A stretch of DNA of 64,000 bases, from NCBI GenBank assembly GCA_003868215.1, contig QWDQ01000075.1, forward strand, positions 39,345 to 103,344, read 5' to 3'. This document shows, piece after piece, positions 21,996 to 33,234 of the stretch. Numbering within the stretch: position 1 is the stretch's first letter; the number at the start of each line of letters is the position of its first letter. The stretch comes from Pseudophaeomoniella oleicola. Lineage: Eukaryota; Ascomycota; Eurotiomycetes; Phaeomoniellales; Phaeomoniellaceae. Position numbers and translations under genes: made by a program. Under the pieces are notes generated by a model that had not been told where the DNA came from, did not search any database, and was given only the letters and a program-made list of their open reading frames with translations.

Positions 21996-24686
21996 TCACC
22001 TCGCTTCATCTGCTCCTCCGCCTTTTCCAAACCGGCCGCTGAGACTACCTAGATCCCTCCTGAAGAATTTGCCAATGTTTTTCAGATTCTCGTTTAGCTT
22101 CGCTCCGGCGTCGACTCCGGAACCGGGGTGGCCGTCGATACCACCGGTTGAAGACAAGGGGGGTGGTGGGCTCAGGGCGCCGTCTCTTGGTATACCGATA
22201 CCGCCGAGATGGGGACTGGAGAAACGGTCCATAATGGCGTTGCCTAGACCGGAGGGATCGAATTTCCCCATGGTTCCGGGTAGATTGGCCGTGCTAAGAC
22301 TGGCGGCTGCAGTCGTGCTGAGGACACCCAGGTTTTGCATCGCGGACGTAGCGGCTGCGCTGCCGGCTGTGGGACCGGAGGTAGAGGACGTAGTGGAGAT
22401 GGAAGTAGACAGGGGTGTAAGTAGAGAAGACCTATCGACTAGACTATTTTTGTATCGGTCGCTTAATTTGTGCATTTGGAAGAGTTCGAGCAGGTGGGAT
22501 TGTTCCTGTTTGGCTCGAATTCCTTTTATATCGAGGATTTTCCGGAAGTTGATATCTGAAAGATCGGCAATGTGTATCAAATAAGCCTGTATAAGGGCCT
22601 CTGGGGGTGACGGCCGCACTTGAAGTGTCTTTAACAAGGGCTCGATTTTGCCAAATGCCGAAGTCACACGCTTGGTATACGTGGAAGGAGGCTCGGTGGA
22701 CAGAATGCGAAGAAGTGTTTGTCGGATCGAATGCAGATCAAGAAGCATCTAGACATCGTCAGCTGTTGAATAGGGGTACAAGATGGGCGAAAACCTACCT
22801 GTTCAGCTCCAACTTCGGACACCGGCCGGCATTGGATGACATTCGTGAGATACGCACTTGCTAGCAGTTCAACAAGATTATCAGCGAACGCTCTGGCGTA
22901 CTGGGGCTTGTGAAGCATTTCCAGAATTTCACTCGAGCGATCCTTCAACCGCCTCTGCATATCGCTAACAAATGAGCTTTGGTCGAGCACATTTTCCATC
23001 TTAGACCAATTGAGATTACGCATTTCACGCCAGCATGGTTCCAGGTCGACTTCAAAACGTCGGACGAGACCTCGAACTGCAGCACTAGCAATGCCCATGA
23101 ATGCGTCTGCTTGGCTTTGCAGATCGATAGAGGGCTTCAGATGTTCTTCAATCCGACTGCGAATCTTGTCTTCCAGTGCAATGCAGGTATTGTAACAATA
23201 GTCCGCCGTGTTCAAAACAAGAACAATATCCTCTATGGACGGCACACGTGAAGGTGTAGCACCAGTAGGCCTCTCCGAGACGTAGAATAGGAGCACCTGT
23301 TGAGCATACTGATCGAGATATTTGCCAAAAACCCGGCATAAATCGGACAAGGGCTGTCCTGTAGACAACTTAGAGCATTGCGCCAAAGCATGCCGATAGA
23401 AGTTAAATAGCTCGCTGGCTGAGGATATGACACCCTGCGAATTGAATTCCTCTTCTGGAGGTTTTGGAGGTTGCTGTCGATATTTCGGTATCATGCCGCT
23501 CAACTGTCGGTCTTGAGATTCCACCCACACGCTCAGATATGGCTCAAATGCATCTGAAATAGTAAGAGAGAATGGGGAAGCTTCACTGGAAGCTACAGTG
23601 TCAATAGATGCTCGTGAAGTATTGGCAAATCGCCTTTCCAAGCTGTGTTCGAAATCCAATGTTTCCTGCAGGCACGATAACAAAAGGTTCACGTCCAAAG
23701 TCTGTCCACTTCTCATCGTCCTTGACAGTATACCCTTGTAATCCTCTTTCGTGCCTTCGCAAAAGATGTTTGCCAGCACCTCGTTGACACGCCAGTGGGA
23801 TGGAAACAGCGCAGCATGTTCTTCTTCGTATGTTTTAAGCATCCGCTTAAACCATGAATATCGCCGGGAGATGTTGTCAAGTGATCCGGCTTCCTCATTC
23901 CCCCTAAAAACTTGCCTGTATTCACGCAACTGAGTGTTGCAATACCAAGTAACCAGTCGAGACCGGGCATTGTCTCCTAGAGCGTCCATGACAAGGCACC
24001 CCTCTGCAAGCACTGCTCGTCTCTGACCGATCTCGCCTTTCGCAAATGTTATTTCAAAATCCTCGCAAACCTGTTCCAGGAGCTCGCGCTGTAAATCTGC
24101 GACATTCTTTCCGAGTGTCGCGATCTGATCAATGGAGCGATATGATTTAAAGTGCGCCATAAGCTGTATAACAGCTTGCAACAGGTGTGCGCAATCTCGG
24201 TATTGTCTCGTCTTACTCAGGGCGCGTAGTTGCTCATAAGCAGTAGTGAGCATTTGTAACCGCTTTAATGCCGTCATGGATAGGGTGAGATTCTTCTTAG
24301 TATTGTCCAGCTGTTTGATGTCGGCAGTCATCTCTGTAATATTTCGCTCGGTCTGCAGAGCTCGCTCGCGGATGCCATCGATGCGCTTGAAGAGACCTTC
24401 CAGCTCAGCTTTGGAGGATTGTATCCTCTCGACAGCTTCAAGGTCGGACGCAGCTTGTTCGTCCTCCAACGCATCGATCTCGTCATCGAGGTCATCTTGA
24501 TATGCTTGCAAAGCTTCAAACGTTCGACCCACAGAAGAAAGGGTGGAAGGGTGGGAAAATACAGAATTCAGGTGTGTAACTGGATCATAGTCGGCTAAGA
24601 ATTGTCAACGAGGTTCCTAGGGGCGTCGCTGTGAGAACAGTACCTGCATCAAGAGAGTGCACGGCAAGAGTGCCGTTGGGCGGCAT
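21996..24686 (-). CDS. vps53: Vps53, GARP tethering complex subunit
   Basis: Three exons on the minus strand, 24686-24644, 24594-22799 and 22748-21996, give 863 residues. The short first exon reads MPPNGTLAVHSLDA and splices to ADYDPVTHLNSVF. The Vps53 N-terminal domain follows, with coiled coil about 40-130 and the family segment KKNLTLSMTALKRLQMLTTAYEQLR. Vps53 with Vps51, Vps52 and Vps54 tethers endosome-derived vesicles to the trans-Golgi. The C-terminal 120 residues, after ELFQMHKLSDRYKNSLVDRSS, are Ser/Thr/Gly/Pro-rich and probably disordered, ending in a basic-hydrophobic patch (LKNIGKFFRRDLGSL). Introns are 49 and 50 nt. Confidence 0.95.
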
Positions 24687-25614
24687 CAGTGTTATCTGCT
24701 CAGCATAGGACACCACTTTTTAGCATAGCAAACAGCAAGAGTTCCAAGGAGACCAGATAGATGTTGCCCCTGGCAATCAACGTGTCGGCTGGTATTGTGC
24801 TATGAAGGGTCTCGCAGCTATGACCAAAGGCACATGCTTTATTGTATGTACTACGTAGTATCAATTGGCGAAGCTCCTAGCGACGCGATCCCCAGAAGAT
24901 GAATGAGGTTTAGTTCAAGGGTCCTGCTCAGATGAATCTCCAAAATTTCTCGACTTTCGGATTTGATATTTAAGTTAGAAAATATTATGTCTACACAGCT
25001 TGCGATGTATATGACATGTTTGGTACTCGACAGCCCAGACGCCTAACGAAACTCATGGCGATACTTTTCTTCCATGTCTAAGCTCGATGCTTCGAAGAGA
25101 GTCCATAGGAGCTTAAACCGGGAGATAAGGGTAAGTCAATTCTTTTCACAACTTTTGTTACAAATGCCACCCTTCAATGATGAGTAAACTTGAACCTTTC
25201 AGCTTTAGGAAGAGCCGGAAGAGGTATGGCAACCCAGAGCATGTGCCAAATATCGTCATATGTTTGTGCTATTAATCATGCGGGTTGCTGTCGCTGCTTA
25301 AAAATGGTTCCCCTGATATAATCTACCCCGACGCATTTCTTGATATACCGTACCAACTACTGGTTTCGTTGGGATTTTCACTGACTCTGGATCAGGTTAT
25401 AGGCACACCGACCGTACAAAAGTAATGAGAGGGCAATCAGAGCCTGCCGTGCGCTTAGAGGAGTATCACGCATTGTAGTTCTATTGACACAATTATTGTC
25501 TACATCTCTAGGTAGTAGTAGCCTACAGAACATAGAATTCTTATTGAGATCGATTTTGTCCAATGTCATGTATAATAGCGCCTTGCATGCTATCCGGGAA
25601 ATCATACAACGTTC
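24687..25614. other. Intergenic, promoter of vps53 and 3' flank of erv46
   Basis: A TACTACGTAGTA palindrome lies at 24849-24860, about 165 bases upstream of the vps53 ATG. Nothing else stands out and no coding sequence is convincing. Confidence 0.45.
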
Positions 25615-26916
25615 TCATCCTTGGTGTAGCTTCTTTAACCGGTTGTTCCCCTCGTAAAGGCCTCTGTCAATCGCTGCTGCAACGGTGAGCGTTCCTCCAA
25701 TTACCGCACAGACTCCTGTTAGGAAGCCGGTAAAACTCTTCGGCCGCACCTCACGATTGATGACCTTCATAGGGCTGATGTCGTACGAGAAAAAAACCCC
25801 TGGAATACCACCATGAGCGTGGAGCCGTTCCTTGTGTCCTTCTGCAGCGTCACTGCCTCCCCCAAGTGAACGTCTGTGAGAAGTTACAGAGTATTGGTGG
25901 GTTTCAATCGACCCCTTTGCGCCTAAGGAGCTCCCGTGACTCCCGAGAGGGGTGGCGTCGTTATTAGAATGCGCCTTCTCAGAGCTTTGGAGATCCCAGC
26001 CGAGCGGCAAATAAGACGTGCTCACAACCTTAACAAAGTACATGAAGTTGTGGGCCGCCTCATCGGTCGACTGAGACGTATCGTCAAGGGGACTTTTGTG
26101 ATGATGGTCTGTCCATTTCGCGACCGCGTCATCGGGTAGCTGTGGTCCGAATCGCAGATGATGTATTTCGTGGGTGAAAGTGTGACCAACCTGAACCGGA
26201 GTTTCGAAATAGTTGTTCAGATCATGGACGTGCATGTTTCCATTACTGAAACTCCTTCCAGGGGCAATGTGAAAGTTGCCAATAACTTTGTTGACACGCA
26301 GTCCACCTTCGATGCGGCAGCCCTCTTTCCTCTGGCTGTCTAGTCGTTCTCCGTATCCTTCTCTTTCACATTGTTCAACGCCTTCGCCTCTCCCGAATGC
26401 CCAACTATTCGCAGCGTACGCTTCTCGAACATCGTCGCAAGTGTTGCAGCAGCCTGGCTTTTTTGCATTTGGAGGTGCAGGAGCAGAGTAACAGGAACCG
26501 CAGTAATCGGGACCAAGGTGGTTTGCAGGATCATCTGGATGGAGCTCCAATGCTGTCGTTTCGATCTCATGTCCTCCTTCTTCCTTCGGAGCCAGGCGCA
26601 CTTTGCTTACACCATGTACTACGCCAGCTTGTACCTCACCGGAAACGTCCATCACGTCTAGGGTGAGCAGTTCACAAGGAATCCGAGGAAATGTTATATT
26701 CAGATGTATTTCCATCTTTTCTCCCCTCCCCTTGTCAACTATCAGCTCTGGCTGTACCACAATCCTCCTGTAATCCGCCCATTCCCCTAGTATCAAATAT
26801 AGTATGACCAGTAGAGAGGTGATGGTGACAATACCACCGGATGTCGTTCGCACTCTTGCATCCTCTACGGTCTTCGTGAAGGCATCTAGCCTCGTAAATC
26901 GTGATTTGGCTGGCAT
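25615..26916 (-). CDS. erv46: Erv46, COPII vesicle/ERGIC cargo receptor subunit
   Basis: Uninterrupted 433-residue frame. The N-terminus (RLDAFTKTVEDARVRTTSGG) and first membrane segment (IVTITSLLVILYLIL) match the ERGIC_N domain. The lumenal domain carries the family's Cys cluster (CGSCYSAPAPPNAKKPGCC and NTCDDVREAY) and the GNFHIAPGRSF motif. A second membrane segment (FLTGVCAVIGGTLTVAAAI) lies near the C-terminus. Erv46 pairs with Erv41 to cycle between ER and Golgi and retrieve ER proteins. A His/Ser/Gly-rich insertion (about residues 300-365) separates the last lumenal strands and varies between species. The tail RLKKLHQG is close to the usual KKLHQN, leaving the dilysine-type retrieval signal recognisable. 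Confidence 0.95.
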   Translation of the reverse strand: MPAKSRFTRLDAFTKTVEDARVRTTSGGIVTITSLLVILYLILGEWADYRRIVVQPELIVDKGRGEKMEIHLNITFPRIPCELLTLDVMDVSGEVQAGVVHGVSKVRLAPKEEGGHEIETTALELHPDDPANHLGPDYCGSCYSAPAPPNAKKPGCCNTCDDVREAYAANSWAFGRGEGVEQCEREGYGERLDSQRKEGCRIEGGLRVNKVIGNFHIAPGRSFSNGNMHVHDLNNYFETPVQVGHTFTHEIHHLRFGPQLPDDAVAKWTDHHHKSPLDDTSQSTDEAAHNFMYFVKVVSTSYLPLGWDLQSSEKAHSNNDATPLGSHGSSLGAKGSIETHQYSVTSHRRSLGGGSDAAEGHKERLHAHGGIPGVFFSYDISPMKVINREVRPKSFTGFLTGVCAVIGGTLTVAAAIDRGLYEGNNRLKKLHQG

Positions 26917-27683
26917 CGTAGATGTTGAGAAACGTGGTTCAATTGGGATCGGAAAGGAAGAGCTTCGCGGCAGGAGGCCGTTACTATATATGCGCCGGCG
27001 CCAGGAATGTTAAATGAATGTACGTGTTCACACAAGAGGCATTATCTGCAAGGTATTTTTCAAGGAGTCAAAGTCTTCATAATGAACATAGTCGAGACTT
27101 CACAGCTAATGAGCTGTCGAGAGGTAACATTGGAGTGTCTGCTAATTACCTATTGAACTAAGCGGAGAGGCCACTCTGGAGCTTCCCCCCATGCCCTGAA
27201 GCTTGGTCCTACTTGACGCGGCCGCTGGTCTCTAAGCTCAAGGAACAAGGCACGCTAGGCTTTAATAAGCATTTCCTGCCTACCTAGGTTAGGTATTCTT
27301 CATGGTAGTTAAAGCAGCCTATTGTGCCTGCTCTGCCTGGCGAGCTAAATTTACATATGTTTTTTGAACCGCGACATTTTGACTGGTTCTCCGCATCGTC
27401 ATTCAGAAATTCATTCACTTCTGTAACAAAGCAGAGTACATCTTTGTCTCCTCCCACAAATCAGCGAGTACAGTGAAGCCGCAAACTTGAACACCTTGAA
27501 TTGTACCCTTTGAAGTGCATACTGCATCCTTTGTTTCAGACTCACCAGCATTCGAAAGGCGACCATACTATTTCCCGCATGCGGTAGCAAGTCATTCGCG
27601 GCTGAGTAGTAGCCATCTGATAACTGCTCGAGCCTTCTCTCATACAACCGTTATCGCCTACCAGTGGACGATCTTCAGCGGCA
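26917..27683. promoter_or_regulatory. Divergent promoter region between erv46 and mex67
   Basis: About 770 bases between two genes transcribed away from each other. A CTACCTAGGTTAGGTA element lies near 27281. No supported ORF is present. Confidence 0.5.
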
Positions 27684-29901
27684 ATGAGTTCTTCAAGAAC
27701 TATCAAAGGTCCTCGAGGACCGAGCCGCGGTGGGATTGTCAAGTCACGATCATCAACACCACGAGTAGACAAGGATGGCGACCTCGACATCATGGGCAGT
27801 TCTGCGACAGGTGCAAAGGGCCGAGGAAGGGGTCGGGGAGTCAGTGGTCCGTCGAGAAGCACTGGAAAGCATCAACCGACACCTGGGTCACGCAGCCGCC
27901 CACAACGCAACCCGCTCGCCGCAGAGAGATTACAACGAGCAATCCTGAATAATGACAAGCATCACGCGCGAATCACCACTGGTCCCAGAGTCTCTGGCCT
28001 CAAACACATCACCATCACTGGGTGGAGAGACAGCAAGGCAGGAAACAACCCTGACGGTGGCATTGACTCTTTGACTCAATGGCTTGAACGAAAAGCGTCA
28101 TCGGCCACTGAAAAAGTCAAGATAACAAAGGTATGTCTACGATCAACACCTTGAAGAGCGCGCCATTACTTCCGCAATGATTTCGACCTCTTTCGCTATG
28201 CTTCGTCTCTTGCCAATCTACCAGATAATGATCGAGATGCCGAAGTCAGCCGTTGAATGTGTGGGATGACGGTGGCTTGGATTTAGCAAAATATCAATAA
28301 CCGACTAACATCTCATAGTCGCGGATCAAGGGAAATGATTTTATTATCTCAGTCCGGCCGGAATGGGAGGACAGGTTTCTACATCTTGACGGATTTGAAT
28401 TCGCAGGTGCCCCGTTGAAGATGGAGGGTGCATACGACTCAGGAGAAATAGTCATGCAAGGAGCAAGAGCCGATGGTGAAAGTGCAAGGAACACAGATGA
28501 TGTGAAACTACTCCTCACCAACATTCTCAAACGACGATACGATGCTACCATCAAGGTACTGGACTTGTCCGGGCTCGGCCAGGATCCGGATCTGCAGCAG
28601 ATGGGAATCCTTGGTTCTGAAACAACAGTCAAGAAGTTCTTTCCCGCTCTGATGAAGATGGCAGATTCGATGTTCGAAACATCTTCAAAGAAGAGAGAAA
28701 TGGTACCAGGTGTCACACTCGCTGGAAACAGCCTCCAGGATCTCGAGCTTGTAACGACGCTAGCTACCACGTTCCCGGACCTCAAAAATCTCGATTTGTC
28801 AAACAACAATTTCCAGAATATGGACGCGCTTGAGCGTTGGAAATTGAAATTTCGTGATCTCGAACATCTCATAATTACTGGCAATCCGATTGATCAGCTG
28901 CCAGAAACCCGACCAACGCTTCTTAAATGGTATCCTAAGCTAGCAAAGATTAATCTCGACATTGTCAGGAGCCCCGAAGAAGTTGCTCAGAAACTCAACC
29001 CGATACCGATACAACCGCCGAGCTTCCGCGACGAGCAGGATATTGCCGCAACTTTCTTGACGGCCTTTTTTCCGCTGTTTGACGATAATCGTGATGGCGC
29101 AATCCAGACCTTCTATGATGCACAATCGAATTTCTCCATCAGCGTAAATACATCCGCTCCGAGAGTGCACACTGTGGATACGCCATCATGGGACGCATAT
29201 ATCAAAAAGAGCAGGAATCTCACCAAAGTCACTCACCTTCCTGCAAGGACCTCGCGACTTATCACGGGTGCTGACGCCATTAGGCAGGAGTGGTCGCTGC
29301 TTCCAAAGACAAGGCATCCTTCGCTTCAGACCCAGGGTGACAAATGGCTTATTGAATGTCATCCAATACCAGGCTTGCCTGATCCTACTGGGCAAGTGGC
29401 AGGGGGGCTTGGCGGTCTTCTTATCATGACGCACTCATCGTGGGAAGAAGTTGACGTTTCGACGAATCTTCCGAAGCAGAGTGTGTCATTTGACAGGACG
29501 TTTGTGCTCGGACCCGGAGGCAATGGTGGAATTAGGGTCATCAGCGATATCATGTGTCTTCGCGCTTTTGGTGGCTTCGACGCCTTTAAGCCTGCAAGTG
29601 CCATCACGGGCTCGCAACAGCCTCCTGATCTACCAGAGGGATTTGGTCAGCCAGTTCCAGGAAAGTCTGAAGAGCAGGTGAAGCAGGAGGCTATGGTCCT
29701 GGAATGCAGCCTCAAGACTAGATTGACACTAGAGCTAGCAGCTCAGTGTCTAACAGGAAACGCATGGGATATGGAAAAGGCTGTGGCAAATTTTCAAGAT
29801 CTCAAGGTAAGTCGTCTTCAGGTATGGTTCGTATACCTCGCGGGTTATTAACAATCACTGTTTAGGCACAGGGGGCAATCCCCGCGGAGTCATTGTGGTG
29901 A
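27684..29901 (+). CDS. mex67: Mex67 (TAP/NXF family) mRNA export receptor
   Basis: Three exons, 27684-28130, 28319-29806 and 29866-29901, give 656 residues. In order: a basic Arg/Gly-rich N-terminus, an RNA-binding-like segment (TTGPRVSGLKHITITGW to FAGAPLKM), a leucine-rich repeat block (IKVLDLSGLGQ, NLDLSNNNFQN, LEHLIITGNPI), the NTF2-like domain (FLTAFFPLFDDNRDGAIQTFYDAQSNFSI to RVISDIMCLRAF), and a UBA-like FG-binding domain (LELAAQCLTGNAWDMEKAVANFQDLKAQGAIP). The last twelve codons come from a tiny third exon. Mex67 with Mtr2 carries mature mRNPs through nuclear pores by binding FG nucleoporins. The first intron is 188 nt, long for this window. Confidence 0.95.
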
Positions 29902-30254
29902 ACGCTACGTCTGTGACAGCGCACGACAGGAGGAAGCACATTTTGGACATGTTTTCTAAGACTGTAGACATACAAAATTGGGCGTCGCATATTAGCCATG
30001 GTGCATTTTACATGGATTGGGACCATGGATGGATTATTGTTTCCTTTTTGGGGATAAGGAACTCAAAGTTGATACCACTTTTTAGCTAGAATATTTGTTC
30101 AATGTCTACCACCAGCGCTCGCATGAGAAGAGCTTTAAAACCACTGAAGCGCCTTGTCTACCTATGATACAATGAAGCAGGCCAGAACCCAAGACGCCAC
30201 TCGCTAAGACAATAAAAGTAGAAAATTCTGTAAAAATGCACGACATTCGTATAT
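29902..30254. other. Convergent 3' flanks of mex67 and yth1
   Basis: These are 3' untranslated flanks; no gene and no strong element is seen. Confidence 0.5.
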
Positions 30255-31004
30255 TCACCTTTTATTCCTCCATCGTCCTCTGCCACTGTACTTGCCCTTC
30301 TGTCTCCAATCGCCACCAGCTCTGTCAAACCCTGCGCCATCGTCCATCCTCCTATCCCCATCCGCGTCTCTTTCTTCGCCGTCCTCGAGCGTTGATACCC
30401 CTTGCATCTGTGCCCTCAAATGTACGCCTCTCTTGCAGTCTGGTCCGTCGGGACAGAAGCCGGCCATGTAGAATTCGCAAAGGTTCCTCCTGACGTGTCG
30501 TTTACCGCATCGCGGTCCGCGCTCGCAGAAGCCTTTCTCGTAGTCCTCGCAGAGCGGTAGCCGCGATTCCTCTTTGACATGGAGATACAAACACTCGTCG
30601 CCGTTTTGGCAGTAGCCGTTTTGGTTGAAGAATTGGCATTCGCTCATTTTGTGCATGTTGTACTCGTGTAGGTACTCGCAGCTCTCGCCCTTTTTACAGA
30701 GACCTTTCAGCCAGTGTTTGCAGACATACGAGTCGTTGGTTTTCCGACTGAAACCTGACTTGTCGTTTGAAGGCGTGGGGTGGCGGTTGGGACACTTTCG
30801 GCCTAGGGGACAGTGCCCTGCAAGGTACTGTGGACATGGTGGAACGGTGGTTATGAGGTGGTGGCCTGCAGTATTCTGGAGGAATGGGGTGAAACCGAAG
30901 GTAGGTAGTTGGGATGGGGGTGCGGTCGAGAGGAGAGAGCGCGCAGCCGATGAGGAGGGAGTTGCTGAGGGGAGGTCGGTGGTAGTCTCCGTAACCGTTG
31001 TCAT
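30255..31004 (-). CDS. yth1: Yth1/CPSF30 mRNA 3'-end processing zinc-finger protein
   Basis: A 249-residue protein starting at the ATG at 31004 ([13 protein letters not shown]); the frame continues upstream to another ATG at 31103, but family alignment favours the internal one. Five CCCH zinc fingers follow one another: [77 protein letters not shown], and [20 protein letters not shown], whose last spacing is one residue longer. This is the exact layout of Yth1, the cleavage and polyadenylation factor subunit that helps recognise the poly(A) signal. The tail is Arg/Gly/Asp-rich ([11 protein letters not shown]). Confidence 0.95.
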   Translation of the reverse strand: MTTVTETTTDLPSATPSSSAARSLLSTAPPSQLPTFGFTPFLQNTAGHHLITTVPPCPQYLAGHCPLGRKCPNRHPTPSNDKSGFSRKTNDSYVCKHWLKGLCKKGESCEYLHEYNMHKMSECQFFNQNGYCQNGDECLYLHVKEESRLPLCEDYEKGFCERGPRCGKRHVRRNLCEFYMAGFCPDGPDCKRGVHLRAQMQGVSTLEDGEERDADGDRRMDDGAGFDRAGGDWRQKGKYSGRGRWRNKR

Positions 31005-31506
31005 GATGAAGGTCCTATATACCCGTAGTGCTGCTACTTTGCTGGATAGATCGTTGGCTCTCAGACACTTCTGCTTCCTTGCGATGCGTTCGCACAAAGC
31101 CACTGCTCGTTCTTGAATCCCAGCTTATGAAATGGGTTCAATTGTCTTTTGTGACTATGCGCTCGATCTGAATGGTGAAGGAGTGATGAGGCCGAAGACT
31201 TTATCGTGCTGCCTCTGAGCCTGTTTGCGCAGTTCTCATCAGGATTTATAATCCTGAAAGCGATGTCGCATCGAGAATGATGAAACCTGAGTTCCATTGC
31301 TCTTCTCCGAAAATCTGGGGAAGCTTGCGAGGGTGGGTGCCTACTACGTACTAAAACTGCACTGGGGCCAATCAACTTTGACTTGTGAACTTCCTCACCT
31401 TGGCTTTTATTACTATGATTGACCGAACAGACGTATATCAATATTTCAAGAGACAAGAATTGAGGAAGTCATTTAACAGCTGATTGCGAGAAGGCGTGTG
31501 TCAACT
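31005..31506. promoter_or_regulatory. Divergent promoter region between yth1 and the DUF3807 gene
   Basis: It contains the possible longer yth1 leader (to 31103) and a TACTACGTACTA near 31341, one base off the recurrent palindrome. No independent ORF is supported. Confidence 0.45.
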
Positions 31507-31995
31507 ATGTCTTTACCTGTAGTCACTTCCCAAGACTTAGAGTCATTCCACTTGAGGCACTTCGGCACCCAAATCTCGAATCCCATGGCCCTTCAAAGCT
31601 CAAATCTGCAGCACAACGACGACGATGATGATGGATTGGGTTATTATGCAGATGGTGTCAAACGGACTCTGACTGATGAGCAGGTGAAGATGTTCAGGCA
31701 CAGTGAGGTCCAGGAACATCTCAAGCAGCAGAGGAACCAGAAAAGGAAGAAGATGAAAACGTCAGCTTCTCATCGTGACAACCATAGCGACCTTCATTCC
31801 TCTCAAACTAGTCCAAAAACACGTTCTGGTGAGGTTGGACCTGATCCCACAGCCACAACTTTGCGGTATGAAGATAAGACATCGCCATCACCTGTATCGA
31901 ATCCTGCTATCATCAAACGGTCGCTCCTCTCATATTCAGAAGATGTTACTACTACTACGACGCCAAACTTCCTTTGGCCTACATTGGGATCCTGA
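31507..31995 (+). CDS. DUF3807-family protein of unknown function
   Basis: A 162-residue frame from the ATG at 31507 (an upstream GTG at 31498 is in frame). The stretch GLGYYADGVKRTLTDEQVKM followed by FRHSEVQEHLK is the core of the fungal DUF3807 family. After it come a basic segment (RNQKRKKMK) that could serve as a nuclear signal and a Ser/Thr/Pro-rich disordered tail ending TPNFLWPTLGS, which matches the tryptophan-containing tail common in this family. No biochemical role is known. The family call is from memory of the core motif. Confidence 0.75.
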   Translation: MSLPVVTSQDLESFHLRHFGTQISNPMALQSSNLQHNDDDDDGLGYYADGVKRTLTDEQVKMFRHSEVQEHLKQQRNQKRKKMKTSASHRDNHSDLHSSQTSPKTRSGEVGPDPTATTLRYEDKTSPSPVSNPAIIKRSLLSYSEDVTTTTTPNFLWPTLGS

Positions 31996-32321
31996 AGTTA
32001 TTGTTGCTGTTGCGATCGGACTTTGACTATCAATGTCTGGCTGTCAAAGAAGAACGGCACAGATGAGAAGAATAAAAGAAAAAGGTAAGCTAACTTTCAG
32101 TCTGATATTGTTTTCGTATGAACCAATGATGAAAATATATTTATCGTCATCCTTAGTCTGAAGACTTCGGGAAAGCGAGGGCGGCTGAGCAGCCATCTGC
32201 TTACAGATTGATTGTTCTTCCTCTCCCTCGCCAACCTGCTTTTTGTGGACTTAATCTTCTCTCTGACAAGCGTATACTCTATCCTTTTGAACCGTCGAAA
32301 CTGATTCCGAAATATTGCTGA
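31996..32321. other. Short intergenic stretch
   Basis: These are convergent 3' flanks of the DUF3807 gene and the minus-strand gene beyond; nothing else is seen. Confidence 0.4.
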
Positions 32322-33234
32322 CTACGTTCTAGTACAAACCACACCAACGATAGTTGTCAGGCCGATGGAAACATCTTGTATCTCCTTTCAGCAATCGCAA
32401 ACAATGGGACGGTTTCTTCAACTTACGGCACCCGTATAGCTCACGAGGGTCTCTGGGCCCGGTTGTGGCCCATTCCCAAGTGGAACAGTGCATGCGGTCT
32501 CTAGCATGACAAAGCTGTTCTTGGTAGTATCTGTGAATGGCAGACGAGCCATCACGCTGTCATCTCGACACTGCAGATATGCCTTTACAGATGGCTTGCT
32601 TGCTGCCTTGTCGACAGATGAAGGAGGCCGTGTTGCAGGCTGGGCTGACTCAACTGGACTAGTTAGCACAAGAACACCTTGTCATTAAAAGCGTACCTCC
32701 ACTGAGATGTACATCGTGCGGTATAACGCTGGTCTTGCTCTGTCCCGGCCCTCCTCGAGGGCTGGAAGCATTGGTATCATTGACCGTCTGCCGGTGTCCT
32801 TCCATTTCGATACGCAGGTCTTGATGCCTGAATATGGTGGGTATGTGCTTTCGACGTTTGGTATGTCGATGATGAGGTGTAAAATGTCGTGTATATTATG
32901 AGATTCCGTGTATTCGACTAACGGATGTTCTGCCAGGGCTCTATGATATCTCAGAGAAAAATGGCTCTGTTGTGACCCGAAATCTGAGGACCACCTGCGG
33001 GAAAAGCTCTTGCTTTATAGACCGATCGCCCGTCGTGACAATGTCCATCCCGCACTATCTCTCGACCCGAGGAGATCATTTCCCGCATTTCAATAGTCGG
33101 CCACCATCGGGAGACTGTAGTGAGGATGGAGGGAGCACGAATGTCACCAGTACAGCCATTACAGCCAGTACAGCCAGTACAGCCAGTACAGCCAGTACAG
33201 CTCGTGCATACGCTTTGTTGGCCCTGAAAGTCAT
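32322..33234 (-). CDS. Unknown multi-exon protein with repeat-encoded hydrophobic N-terminus (model tentative)
   Basis: Three minus-strand exons form a consistent chain: 32994-32697, 32639-32427 and 32384-32322. Introns are 57 nt (GTACGC, branch GCTAAC) and 42 nt (GTAAGT, branch TGCTGA). Protein-like stretches include LIIDIPNVESTYPPYSGIKT, RARPALYRTMYISVE, DDSVMARLPFTDTTKNSFVM and a hydrophobic end DVSIGLTTIVGVVCTRT. Further upstream, a frame starting at 33234 (MTFRANKAYARA) encodes a membrane-like VLAVLAVLAV stretch built by a 9-bp tandem repeat, then LPPSSLQSPDGG. How it joins the later exons is unclear because two competing frames (one containing TTGDRSIKQELFPQVVLRF) both look coding at 32940-33060. 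I recognise no family; the antisense strand is also open but has no matching splice sites. Confidence 0.4.
33145..33205. repeat. 9-bp tandem repeat (ACAGCCAGT)
   Basis: Five to six copies of a 9-bp unit (plus strand ACAGCCAGT, first copy with ATT). Because nine is a multiple of three the reading frame is kept; on the minus strand it reads Val-Leu-Ala repeated. Confidence 0.85.
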
